A stretch of 64,000 nucleotides of DNA, taken from the NCBI GenBank assembly GCA_016712505.1, contig JADJQY010000040.1, forward strand, positions 62,001 to 126,000. Reading direction: 5' to 3'. The translations under genes were made by a program, and so were the position numbers. Positions 35,672 through 45,522 of this stretch are shown piece after piece. The DNA comes from Candidatus Eiseniibacteriota bacterium. Its GTDB lineage: Bacteria > Eisenbacteria > RBG-16-71-46 > CAIMUX01. Numbering within the stretch: position 1 is the stretch's first letter; every line of letters starts with the position of its first letter. Below the pieces are notes generated by a model. It had not been told where the DNA came from, did not search any database, and saw nothing but the letters and a program-made list of their open reading frames with translations.

Positions 35672-37793
35672 CTATCTTGACTGCATGTCGTCGACGAACT
35701 CCGAGATCGGAGTGACTCCACTCACCAGCAGGAAGTCCCTCGCTCGCGTGCAGGCAACGTACAGGAGGTGCCGCTCGGTGTTGTAGATCTCTTCCAGATC
35801 TGCGTCATCCGCAACGGCCGCGATTCGGGACTGGAGCGGGAGAATCTCGTCGTCGCAGGCGATAACGGCAACCGCTCGGAACTCGAGCCCCTTTGCCAAA
35901 TGCATGGTGCTGACCGACACGAACCCACTGGCGGGCTCGACGGAGTCATCCAGCACCCGACTCGCCAAGCCAGCCGCGGTCACCGCGGCGTGCGCTCGGT
36001 GCAGTTCAGCCTCAGACCTGACGAAGACCCCGATCTCGTGCGCCAGCACTCCATCCGCCCGCCTCGTCTTGAGCCACTCAGCTACGCCGCCGACTTCTGC
36101 CTCGGCAGTCCGATGCTCGAGCACGGTCGGTTCAGCGCCATTGAAGACCGAGATCGCGCCCCTCCGGTCCTCGACATTCCCATCGACGTCCGCGATCTCC
36201 GGACCGAGCAGTCGATCCGCCGCCACCCGGATCTGATGCGACGTCCGGTAGTTGATCCGGAGGTTCCGAGAGCGGCCACGGATGTCGACGTTGAGTGCCT
36301 TCCAGGAGAACGGCTGCTGAAAGATCCGTTGCCCAAGATCTCCTGCGAAGAACAGCCCATTCGGTCGGCCAGAACCCAGCGACGCCAGGAATCGCAGCTG
36401 CCGGACTCAGATCCTGTGCTTCGTCCACGACCGCAAACTCGAACGCCGGCCGGTCCACCGCCCCGAAGTGCTCCGCAAGCCGCGTGAACATCGCGGCCGG
36501 AGTCGTGAGAGCCTTTGCCTGCAGGGCTTCCCGCACCCCCTCGAACACCTCCCAGAGCGCCGCCCGGCTCTTCTCCGGCAGCCGCGTCTTCCGTCCCAGG
36601 CGGGCCACGTCGCGGTACGCTTCCCAGGAGTCGAGCTGCCACGCGTCGATCACATCGTGCCACTCAACGAGGAGGAACTGCGACGTGAACTTCAGCCCCG
36701 GCACCTCTGCCGCCTCCGCTGCAACGAGTTGTCGGACTTCCTCGGCCGACGCGATGCGTACCGGTCCGAAGTTGCTCTCGTGCAGTCTCCTGGCGATCAC
36801 GTCGATCGCCAGCACCTCCAGGCGCTCAGCGATCCTCGGCTCATTGTCGATCAACCGCCGTAGCTTCACGCGCAGCGCGTTCGCCAGCGTCTCCGAAAAC
36901 GTGGTGAGCAGAACCCTGGCGTTTGGGTTGCTTCGAGCGAGAAACACCGCGCGATGCAATGCCACGATTGTTTTTCCCGTACCCGCGGAACCCGAGACAC
37001 GCGCCGGCCCACCATAGTCGCGCTCTACCGCGTCCCGTTGCGCCGGATGGAGAAAGACAGTCCACTTCTCCCACGGGAAATCGAGCGCCCGCTCCAACTC
37101 CTCCACGTTTGCAACCACCCGGAAGCGTCGCAGCGAATCCGGGTGCTCGAATGGGTCTGGAGCCGCCGGGATCGGAACCTTCACGCGCGGACGCACGCCG
37201 GTAGCAAGATCCAGGAGCGCTTCCGCAGCCTCGCGCGGCAGGTGCTCTGCCAGTTCCAGCAGCGAATCCTCCGTTGCCTGCCGAACCGCATCCACCCACT
37301 CCAGCGGCACACCACACGAAAGCAGCGTGTCGTCCGTCTCCCCCTCGAAGATTCGCGCCTGCGGTGCTCTCGGCTCTACCACCTCCAGATACTTCGGAAT
37401 GACGATCTCCTCGACCCGCTCTCGCACCTCCACCAACTGCGCCGCGCCCGTAGTCGGGTGCGTCTCCAGCCTCCGTCGCTCCGCCCACGCGTAGGCCTTG
37501 TCGTGGTGCCCCACGTAGCAGAGCATGAGGCTCCCCGCAGTCCGATGCACGATCAGGCGAAGATCTCCACTCACGCGCACCGACCAGAAGTTCTTGTCCT
37601 TCGATTGGTCGAGCTTGTGGAAGCGCATCCCCGGGTTCGCAGGATCCAACTGCAGATCGAAGGCCGTCGTCTTGACCGCCTTCTGCTCCTCGCCCGTCAG
37701 GCGAGCGAGGCTGTCGGTGAAGGTGTCGGCTATGCGGAACTGCACGCCTGTTTCACCGTCCGCCGCAACATTCATTCGGGCGAGGAGCGACAC
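35672..37793 (-). CDS. UvrD-type helicase with N-terminal RelE-like domain (frameshifted)
   Basis: Restored length about 707 residues. Residues 15-110 form a RelE/ParE-like fold (MRFHKLDQSKDKNFWSVRVS, DLRLIVHRT, GHHDKAYAWAERRR). Helicase motif I GSAGTGKT is at 268-275 and motif II DEAQD at 457-461. Right after DEAQDLSPA the frame breaks near 36397-36402. The next frame continues as LRFLASLGSGRPNGLFFAGD, then GQRIFQQPFSW, NYRTSHQIR, STMHLAKGLEF and LLYVACTRARDFLLV, covering the remaining UvrD motifs. Loss of CA from GCACAG, or one extra base, explains the break. As given, the protein would lose motifs III-VI. It lies 21 bp after the preceding island gene, so is likely co-transcribed. RelE-helicase fusions are known in defence islands; substrate unknown. 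Confidence 0.8.
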
Positions 37794-37814
37794 ACTCGTC
37801 GACGCACGACCACA

Positions 37815-38920
37815 TCAAGTCTCCCCTGGATCTGGCGAGTCCTTGTCCTCGTCGTCACCTCTGCGCAGTCCGCCACTCTTGGACCAAGTCCAGATATCGG
37901 CGGACGTATCGGCGCGCCATTGATCAACTCGAGCAAGCGCGCCAATCACAGGCACAATCAGAGAGATCGACGGAAGCTCCCGCTTGCCTACGCGCGTTCC
38001 GCCTCGGTCGGTCTTGAGTTGTTCGATCAATGGTCGCAGCGGGTCTACTGCCGGATGCCTCACACCTTGAACTGACTCCTCCAGAAATCGCTCCGCCTCC
38101 TCCCAGCACTCCCGCGAAACCGCCTTCCTGTCCCGCTTGAGTGCCGCTTTCGCCAACCTCCGCACGTGCATCATGCTTGTGTCCATCGCAAGATGCCCTC
38201 CTTCAAGCGAGCAAATGGATGCCCCCCCGCCTTGCGCCAGACTCCCTTCAATGCGTTCGATGCCTTCTGTGATCTCCCTCCTGTCCGCCTGCCTCCCTCG
38301 TCTCGGCAGCATTGACACCGCAGCGGGCAACCAGTAGGAGAGGACTGCGAATCGGATCTCCAGGGATCGAAGGTGTAGCTCCCGCCTCGCGGAGGCCAAG
38401 GCGTGCGCTCTGCGTTGGCGTTAGCTACCGCGACCGCGAGTCCGGGTGACACGGCCAATAGGCCCAACACCTTACCCCTTTCGCCCGGCGTCAGTTGTGA
38501 CTCGACCTGTTCAATCTCTTCAAGTCCGTCCCTCACACTCTCCAGCCGCGCTTGCACAGACACTGCTCCGGCCTCCAGTGTGCTGACTGCCTCCTCTAGC
38601 ATGCGACAAGCCAGCCTGGTCTCACTCTCGGCTCTCCCGTGCTGCTGCAGTACCTCAATGCACATATCCACTTCACGAGTGAGCTCCGGCCACGTGGCGT
38701 CGCCACGACAGCGGCGTACAAACGCTCGGGCGGCGGGAATGATCCCCACATCGCACACCTGCTGGCCAACTCGCGCCCCCAGCGCTTGCACCATCCGCTC
38801 GACTCCATCCAGCGACGATTCTCGCCGGGCATGCAGGCTTGCCCTCGCTTTCAGAGCCAGGTCCAGGTCCAGCAGCCCAGCTTTCGCCGGCCCCTTGTCC
38901 CTATTGGCTTTGCGCGCCAT
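37815..38920 (-). CDS. Unknown soluble protein downstream of the motor pair (frameshifted)
   Basis: Restored length about 368 residues. The first part (MARKANRDKGPAKAGLLDLDLALKAR..., 38920 to about 38402) is helical and charged and ends in AVAVANANAERT. A one-base shift at 38400-38401 continues it as LASARRELHLRSLEIRFAVLSYWLP and on to DSPDPGET at 37815. Each part alone looks truncated. Its ATG overlaps the MotB-like gene by 20 bp, with GGGGAG inside that gene as ribosome site, so it belongs to the same operon. No known domain or membrane anchor was recognised, apart from a weakly hydrophobic SYWLPAAVSML. Role unknown; position suggests a cytoplasmic partner of the motor. Confidence 0.6.
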
Positions 38921-39710
38921 GCTCCCCTAGCTCCACGACATTCACACGAATTTCTACGCTCACAGTGCGATATCGGCGGTAGTATTCATCTCGCTCGCCT
39001 GCCGTCAGCTTTCCTGGCGCCTGTGTTCCTACTTCGCCGAGTCCTACGACGTGCAGGCCTGACACAGTGACCGGTGCCGCCTGGCGGAAGATGCTCGCCA
39101 CGGATGCAGCACGCAGAGCAGACAATTCGAGATTGTCTCTTGGATGAGAAGGCATCCACATCGCACGAGGATCAGCCTTTCCACTCAACACGACGCGACA
39201 GGCCGGATGAGCGCCCACAACATCATTCAACACCACCGCGAACGCCCGCAATCGCTCCTGCGCGTCCAGCGGAAGATCCGCCTGCCCGGTGGCAAAACTG
39301 AGCGCCTCGCCGCCGAACTCGTCCACAACGATCCGATCAAGGTCCTCCCCACCGCTATCGTGACTCCAGTCGCCACCCAGCCTTGCGCGAAGATCATCGC
39401 GAATCGCCATGATCTCCAAAGCCTGCATCCTCGCCACCTCCTGCATGACTGTGGGGGATGCGCTGTCGCCAGCGGCACGCTCCAGATTCCGGAGCCGTGC
39501 ACTCAACTGAACGTTTGTGGCGCTAAGGCTATCCGCTCGCGCTCTGGCACGGTGGAGCTGGTGCTCAGCGTCCCTGCCATCGTCGCCGCGTCGGGACTGC
39601 GCGCCCACGAGCAGCACGAGCATCATCACCATCCCAAACGCGAACACGTCCACGAAGGCCGGCCATGCCGGGTTCTCCGAATCCTCGACTCCCCTCCGTC
39701 GTCTTCTCAT
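38901..39710 (-). CDS. MotB/ZorB-like protein with OmpA-type domain
   Basis: 269 residues. One N-terminal helix (about 17-37, PAFVDVFAFGMVMMLVLLVG) carries an Asp at 21, in the place of the proton-binding Asp of MotB. A coiled coil follows (about 45-80). The OmpA-like periplasmic domain (about 120-260) has LSFATGQADLPLDAQ, VVLSGKADPRA and NLELSALRAASVASIF, which matches the peptidoglycan-binding signature. The MotA-like gene is 3 bp upstream. Together they look like a stator-type ion-driven motor as in Zorya ZorAB, not a flagellar one, since no flagellar gene is near. Firm domain call; defence role inferred from context. Confidence 0.83.
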   Translation of the reverse strand: MRRRRRGVEDSENPAWPAFVDVFAFGMVMMLVLLVGAQSRRGDDGRDAEHQLHRARARADSLSATNVQLSARLRNLERAAGDSASPTVMQEVARMQALEIMAIRDDLRARLGGDWSHDSGGEDLDRIVVDEFGGEALSFATGQADLPLDAQERLRAFAVVLNDVVGAHPACRVVLSGKADPRAMWMPSHPRDNLELSALRAASVASIFRQAAPVTVSGLHVVGLGEVGTQAPGKLTAGERDEYYRRYRTVSVEIRVNVVELGEHGAQSQ

Positions 39711-39713
39711 TCT

Positions 39714-41108
39714 TTAGCGCCACCACGACTTGCCACTCTGTTGCATCCGCGCCTCGAGGCTGACAACGGAATCGGATAACTTCTCGACTGCGACCGGTAT
39801 CCCTCCCAAGTTCGCGTCGATTCTCCGCAGTGACTCATCCAGAGCGGCCGCCACTCCACGCGCGACACGGTCTGAAGCCTCCGAACGGTCCAGAGCAAGA
39901 GCCTCACGTAGTTTCCCGAACTCCTCGGCGAGTTCCTTCACTGATCGATCGAGATCCGCGTGTCCCTCCCGCAGAGGGTGCGACATCTTGTCAGAGAGCT
40001 TTTCGATCAGATCGCCGATTCCACGTCGGGCCCCACTCTCAACTGCTTTCGGTGCAGCGTTCGTAACTCTGATTAGGGCGTCGCTTACCTGTTCTGGAAG
40101 CTGGCGGATGCAGTGGGCCAACTCCGCTGCTGTCTTTCCAATCTCCCCGATGGCAACGACAGGGTCCGTTGCCCCGAGCCGCGTCGCCGTAGCATCGAGC
40201 TTCTCCGCAGCCGCGGACAGTTTCCGCATTGCTGGCACGCCCCCGGCGAAGGGCTCAGCCAGAGCCTTGATCCCAAGGTCCAGTCCTTCCTGGAGCGATT
40301 CCATTGATGCCTGTACCGCCCGAATGGGCGCCAGCATCTCCTCGGGCCTCGTTGCCGCCTGTTGCCCGAGTTCTTCTACCACCGACTTCATTGCGTCGGC
40401 AAGCCTCCGAACCTCACCAACGAGAGACTCCACGCGGGTGAGCTGACTCTCCATCAGGTCCTTCGTCTGGGTGCTCTGCCTCTCCTGCAATATCTCGATG
40501 GCGGCCACCACTTTCGGGTCCGCTATGTCGATCACATGGTCCTGCAAGTGATCGAGCGTATCGAATGCGAGATCCAGTATCCTCGCCCCGTCGGTTGCGT
40601 AGTAGGCGCCAAGACACAGACAAATCAGTGCCATACCAACCGCGAAGGCATTGTAGATGTACACGTGCATCAGAGTACCGCCAACGGTACCCAGCGATTG
40701 TGCGTCTAACGTGCCTGCGCTCACCCCGCCAAATACATTTGCGAATTGAAGCACAGTCGAAAACAAGCCAGCGAGAATCATGAGTCCACCGACGCTTCGC
40801 GTCGTGTGCACCAGCTCGTGCGCTGCATCCTCGAGGATCTCCAACGCCCGCGGAATGTCACTACGGCGCCCAACGCCGCGCTGATTCGTCAGAACCATTG
40901 CAAGCGCTCTTCGCGTTGGCTTGGACAGCGCGATCGTCGCAATCATGTCGTGGCGCAGACTAGACGCTTGCCCGTAGAGCATGTGCCATTCCTTCTGCGT
41001 TGGACGGCGGTCCTTCTCTCTTATGCGATACCACACATAGGCGACACACAGCGACACCAAACACACAAACGTGATACTCGAACTCCATGATTGCAGCGCA
41101 ACGGTCAT
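39714..41108 (-). CDS. MotA/ZorA-like protein with long coiled-coil tail
   Basis: 464 residues. Three hydrophobic helices at about 10-27, 105-125 (VGGLMILAGLFSTVLQFANVF) and 150-170 (YIYNAFAVGMALICLCLGAYY) resemble the MotA/ExbB/ZorA core. From 180 to the end is a long helical tail rich in E, A, L and R, such as QTKDLMESQLTRVESLVGEV and AAALDESLRRIDANLGG. ZorA also has such an intracellular tail, which transmits a signal to effectors in Zorya. It is 3 bp ahead of the MotB-like gene and 33 bp after an unknown gene. Firm as MotA-like; the specific system is not a named Zorya type. Confidence 0.82.
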   Translation of the reverse strand: MTVALQSWSSSITFVCLVSLCVAYVWYRIREKDRRPTQKEWHMLYGQASSLRHDMIATIALSKPTRRALAMVLTNQRGVGRRSDIPRALEILEDAAHELVHTTRSVGGLMILAGLFSTVLQFANVFGGVSAGTLDAQSLGTVGGTLMHVYIYNAFAVGMALICLCLGAYYATDGARILDLAFDTLDHLQDHVIDIADPKVVAAIEILQERQSTQTKDLMESQLTRVESLVGEVRRLADAMKSVVEELGQQAATRPEEMLAPIRAVQASMESLQEGLDLGIKALAEPFAGGVPAMRKLSAAAEKLDATATRLGATDPVVAIGEIGKTAAELAHCIRQLPEQVSDALIRVTNAAPKAVESGARRGIGDLIEKLSDKMSHPLREGHADLDRSVKELAEEFGKLREALALDRSEASDRVARGVAAALDESLRRIDANLGGIPVAVEKLSDSVVSLEARMQQSGKSWWR

Positions 41109-41141
41109 GGTGCGGCTCCGATCGCTAGATGTCAGTCTTTC

Positions 41142-42707
41142 TCACCACGCGAGCAACTCGGCTGCGTGCGGACGCGTGACTGCGAGCAGTACTGGACGCT
41201 GCCGCTTCCACAGGCGAATGCGGCCATGGTGCGCTGGCTTACTACCCACGTTTACGGTTTCGCCACACTCAATTGAAGACACAACGACGAGGGGATCATG
41301 CGCCTGACCGCCGTTCATGCGCCCAATGAAGCGGAACAGTGTCCCAGCAGCCAGGGCATCATTGAACTTCGTTACGGTCGGCGAATCGATCGACCACGAG
41401 CAGAGCGCCTCTGAGAATGTCTCTTCTACTTGACCGCGCACGTACACGGTGACTTCCTCGAGCACGGCGGTTGCGACTTCGCCGGAGCAATCATCACATG
41501 AAGAGATGCGCTCAAGGCTTGCACGAAGAAGCTGGGTGCACCGATTGCGCCACTCTTGAACCAGGGCTTCCGGGATCCTCGTGCTCACAGCTTTCGCGCG
41601 CGAAGCAGCCCTTTCGACTCCCGATAGCAGTTCGCGAGCGGACTGGTACCGAGCCTCGATGAACGCGAGCTCCTCTCTCGTGCGTCTCGATACGAGAACT
41701 CCCGGCCATCGCTCGTCGGATCGAAATCCAAGTCTCCGGAGCAACCGTCGGATCCGCGACCGGCGCTCCCCGACGCCCGACTCGTACCCCTTAGGTGTGC
41801 TCAGAATGCTCTCCCCCCGCGCCGCCCGCCCAAATGGTGACGCCGGGTGAACAAGTCCATCCAGCAATCGCGGCCCCTCGGTCAGGAGCGGAGCGAGCGC
41901 GAGCCGGCCGAGCCCCCGCCGATCCAGGACTTCTCTGCAGATCGAGGACATCGTGCCAGCACCTCTCAGGAAGTCCCTCATCGCTGTATCCAGATTCTGT
42001 CGCAGCTCCGCCGCAGCCTCGGGCCTCTCGCCGAGTGGCCCAGTCTGGTCGCTCAATAGAATGCCCATGCACACCTTGGCAATCTCGTCCACGATGTCGG
42101 CGGCATTGTGGCGTGGCGACCCAATGAGTTTGACGGCTCTGGCCTCTTCCGGCATGTGTAAAAAGCTGCGGAGGCACGCAGGAGCTCGTTCACCGCGATC
42201 GGAAAACACGATAGTGTCAATGAGATCGTACAGCATCGTCAGATAGAGATCCTTGCCGATCGTCACTCCGTCGTCCGTCCGGGTGGCAATGAGCCAGGGC
42301 GTCCACGGCAGGTCGCCAAATGCGATTGTTCGTTGCTGCACCGTGACCGCTTCATGCCGGGCTAGAAGGACTACGTGTCGTTCGATCGCCACAACCTCTC
42401 GCTCGAGCATCTGGAGCACGCGAATGATCTCTCCCCACTCACTTGTCGCTCCGCGGCTCATTGCACTTGCAATCAGTACCACCGTGACGCGAGTACCTTC
42501 TGGGTCCAGGTCCAAACCGTGCAGATTCACCAGATCCCTGCGGAAGCTCTCCCGGTTGAATTCTCTCAACGCACCGCCAACTTCGTCTGCAGTGCGAGTG
42601 ACTCGGACGAGCGATGCGGCATCGGGGCACAGCTGCCCACACCATCCGACAGCTTCCCGGTGTGCATCCTCGTCGAGCGCCCAAATCACCCCAGGCCGAA
42701 TGAGCAT
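41142..42707 (-). CDS. Unknown protein between tubulin-like and motor genes
   Basis: 521 residues from the ATG at 42707, which lies 4 bp after the tubulin-like stop. A longer frame upstream overlaps that gene and is rejected. The N-terminal third shows alternating strands and helices (MLIRPGVIWALDED, TRVTVVLIASAMSRGATSEWGEIIRVLQML), perhaps a Rossmann-like fold. The middle is helical. The C-terminal part has strand-rich RFIGRMNG..HDPLVVVSS and RIRLWKRQRPVLLAVTRP. A CDDC pair lies near 420. No known family recognised. Tight linkage to the tubulin-like and MotA-like genes suggests an adaptor or regulator for them. Confidence 0.6.
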   Translation of the reverse strand: MLIRPGVIWALDEDAHREAVGWCGQLCPDAASLVRVTRTADEVGGALREFNRESFRRDLVNLHGLDLDPEGTRVTVVLIASAMSRGATSEWGEIIRVLQMLEREVVAIERHVVLLARHEAVTVQQRTIAFGDLPWTPWLIATRTDDGVTIGKDLYLTMLYDLIDTIVFSDRGERAPACLRSFLHMPEEARAVKLIGSPRHNAADIVDEIAKVCMGILLSDQTGPLGERPEAAAELRQNLDTAMRDFLRGAGTMSSICREVLDRRGLGRLALAPLLTEGPRLLDGLVHPASPFGRAARGESILSTPKGYESGVGERRSRIRRLLRRLGFRSDERWPGVLVSRRTREELAFIEARYQSARELLSGVERAASRAKAVSTRIPEALVQEWRNRCTQLLRASLERISSCDDCSGEVATAVLEEVTVYVRGQVEETFSEALCSWSIDSPTVTKFNDALAAGTLFRFIGRMNGGQAHDPLVVVSSIECGETVNVGSKPAHHGRIRLWKRQRPVLLAVTRPHAAELLAW

Positions 42708-42711
42708 TGGT

Positions 42712-45520
42712 TCACAGTTCAACAATGCTGTTTGCGTACCCGGCTGCCACCTGGAGCAGCGCCTCGACAGAGGACACATAGGTCCCCGGCACGCCCTCCT
42801 GTTCCCTCATCTGCTCAAGCTTCGCGCGCATTCTGCTGATATCCCCGTTCAGACGAGACCGCAGGGATGACGAACCAGCTCGGGTTTGCAGTTCGCTCTC
42901 CAGTTGCCGCCGAACTCTGCACGCAAGACCGAGGACATTGACTCGCTCCACGGCGTCCTGGATGGCGGTCTCCGGCTTGACCGGCTGCACTACACTCTGC
43001 CCCACCAGGGGTGACTCGAACACAATTTTAGAGAACGTGGAGCTCCGGATTTGTCCCAGGGCCCAAGCGATCGCGAAGAGGAGTCGCGCCTCTTCGCGGC
43101 CAACCGGGAGTATTCTGTGTTCGTCGCAGCCCGCCACTTCCTTCATGACAAACGAGAAGGCCACCTGGGCAGGGTCATTCTGTTCAGCCTGCTCAAAGTC
43201 GACTTCGCAGCGCTGGATCTCCGAGAACAGGCAGAGGGGCCACCCGAACGAGAGGTAGAGCGCGTCATCGCGCAAGGGATCGCCACTCTCCACCACCTGG
43301 AACGCGTTCTCGTGCCCGGCGCGCTCCTTCTCCTCCTTGGCCCAAGCGTCCAGTTTTGCACGCTCGGTTCCTCCGATACCCGTAACAACCATCTTCAGGG
43401 GCACGGCCTTGCTGTCGGCCTTCATGACTCCGAGGAAGTCGGGTCCATCGTCGACTACGTGGGCGAGCGGAAGGCACGCCTGCATTCGACCCTTGATTCG
43501 CTCGATGGTGTCGGTCGGCCGCTCGGTGCGGCGAACCGCCGCCAACTCGATGGCTTCGTTGACAAGTCTCTTGAAGATTCTCGCCACCTCAACCTGCGCA
43601 TCGGCGTGGTCCTCACCGCCTCCCTTCGCCACGTGCTCGCTTAGCCCGTTGGCGACTCGGTTACTGACCTCCCGCGTCACTGCATCGAGGTTCTCTCGTA
43701 CCGCCCGATCCACGTCCATCGGGTCCAGCAACCACGACTCTTGCAAGGTCTCCCTGGACGCGACTTCCGCTTCCGCACCTAACCGGGTGGACTCTTCTCG
43801 CACGGTGTGTTGGATCGCGGTCAACCTGTCGGCTTGCTGTTTGCACTTATGACTTAGCCGCGCGGCCTCGTCGCCAATGGTGTGGCGAATGATCTGGACC
43901 GATTGCCGATGAAGTCGACGACGGGCCCAGTCGAGGGCAGCCGTGGAGTCGATTCGACGCATAAAGAGCCCTCGCTTGCAACGCTCGATCACTTGGTCCA
44001 GGGCTTCATCCGCTCCTTCGCTCGCCGCCGCGATCCCCGAGAGCTGTTCCGCGGCGTGACGGAGAACGCGTCGCGCCCCTCCTAGCCTGAACCCGGGATC
44101 GTTGATGAGCTCTTGCGTCACACTGCGCAACCAATCGTCTTCTTCCTGAGCCGTCGGGCGCTGCGAAACCGACTTACGCACGTTTTGGATCAGGCTCTGA
44201 ACCCCGACTTCGAAATCGTTCAGAGCTCGCCTCAGATCAGGTTCCTTGGAGGCGCTGGCTATCGGCTGTAGTGACGACTCCGCGTCCGCCAACTCAGGAA
44301 TCGCGGAGACGCTCTGCGGGTCCAGCGACACCACCCTCAAAGCAGCTTGGTACGCGTGGAAGCCGGTGGGCATTCGCGAGGCAAGCGCCTGGGCGATGTT
44401 CTGCCGCGGCTGTTGCTCCCACTCGAAGTCGGCAACGAGGGCGCCGACTCGCTCCGCGATCTCTTTGCACCAGGCATTCAGCAACTGCTTCCTCGGCACT
44501 TCCAACCACTCCACGCCGAAGGTGCCATAGACGGCAGCGAGGCCACCGGCAACGCGTTGTTGCGATGGGTCGAAATACTTGGAGTGATTGTCCAGTAACA
44601 GCAATGTCTGCTCACCGGTGCCGAGTGAAATCTGTCCGAACAGGTAGTGCGCTGCGCGGACCAAGACGTCTTCCTCCTGGGAAAATGTGTGCCCACCCTG
44701 TTTCGTGTCGGTGAACAGGAAGACGTGATTGAACAGCGCACCCGAGCTTCGCACTTTCCCCACGGGGGCAGGATACTCCACGGTGAACGGTTGGTCCGAT
44801 CCGTGATCCAGGAGAAAGTCCAGCTCCCTGAGTGCCGCGACGCTGTTTACCCTACGTTGCCGTCCGTTATTCGTATCGCCATCGCCGGAGCTGAGATGAA
44901 TGACGGACGGAAGCGCGAACAACCCAGAGATGCGAATTGCGTCCCGCTCATATCCAGCCTGCTGCAATAGATGCCGGGCAAGTAGCGCAACATCGAGAAA
45001 CATACCAGAGCACGTTCCGCCCGCGACTGAGCCCACCACGAAGACGCGTGGTGTTCGCCTGACGCCGCCGAGCCCAGCTCGCTGGAGGCGCTCCTGCAGA
45101 TCTACGCTCAGCGCAGACACGAAGTCCGCTCTGAGTGCGTCGTGTACTTTCGTGAACTGCTGGAAGAAGCAGATGCGACCGACGGGTCGGCGGGCGTTAG
45201 CGCCGTTGTCGACAAAGGACGGCGAGTAGGCGCCTTCACCGTACTTCCACCAGTTCCGGATCAGGGGATATAGGTCAAGGTTCGAAACGACCGAGGCGGC
45301 GCTGAACTGCCCCAGTCGCGTGTAGTCCTCGCGTGCCAGCCGCGGCGCACGGAGTCGCCTGCTCGCTCTGGTCTGCGGTATCTATTGAACGGAGAAACAG
45401 GGTTGGTGGAACCTCTCCGCTCTCCGAAGTTAGAAAGCGTTCCCGGATGAGGCGAACTATCGCGTTGCCCACTCCACCAAGGCCAATGACAAACGTTGGG
45501 GTCGTGATCATCGTATTCAT
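42712..45520 (-). CDS. Tubulin-like GTPase family protein (frameshifted)
   Basis: Restored length about 935 residues. The N-terminus (MNTMITTPTFVIGLGGVGNA) has the Rossmann glycine loop of tubulin/FtsZ proteins. After a one-base shift near 45358-45366 the frame continues LRAPRLAREDYTRLGQFSAA to the rest of the protein. The key T4-loop motif GGTCSG is in VVGSVAGGTCSGMFLDVAL at about residue 167, the tubulin signature. The remaining 750 residues are helical with long charged segments, as in tubulin-like proteins linked to VWA genes. The ATG at 45520 has GATGAGG upstream and is 2 bp after the VWA stop. It should bind GTP and may polymerise. As given, the reading frame is broken between the two loops. 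Confidence 0.78.
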
Positions 45521-45522
45521 CG

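Noticed and set aside
38901..41108. Calling the motor pair a Zorya system
   Set aside because: ZorA/ZorB-like features are present, but no ZorC, ZorD or ZorE was recognised in the neighbourhood, and the partners are tubulin-like and VWA proteins.
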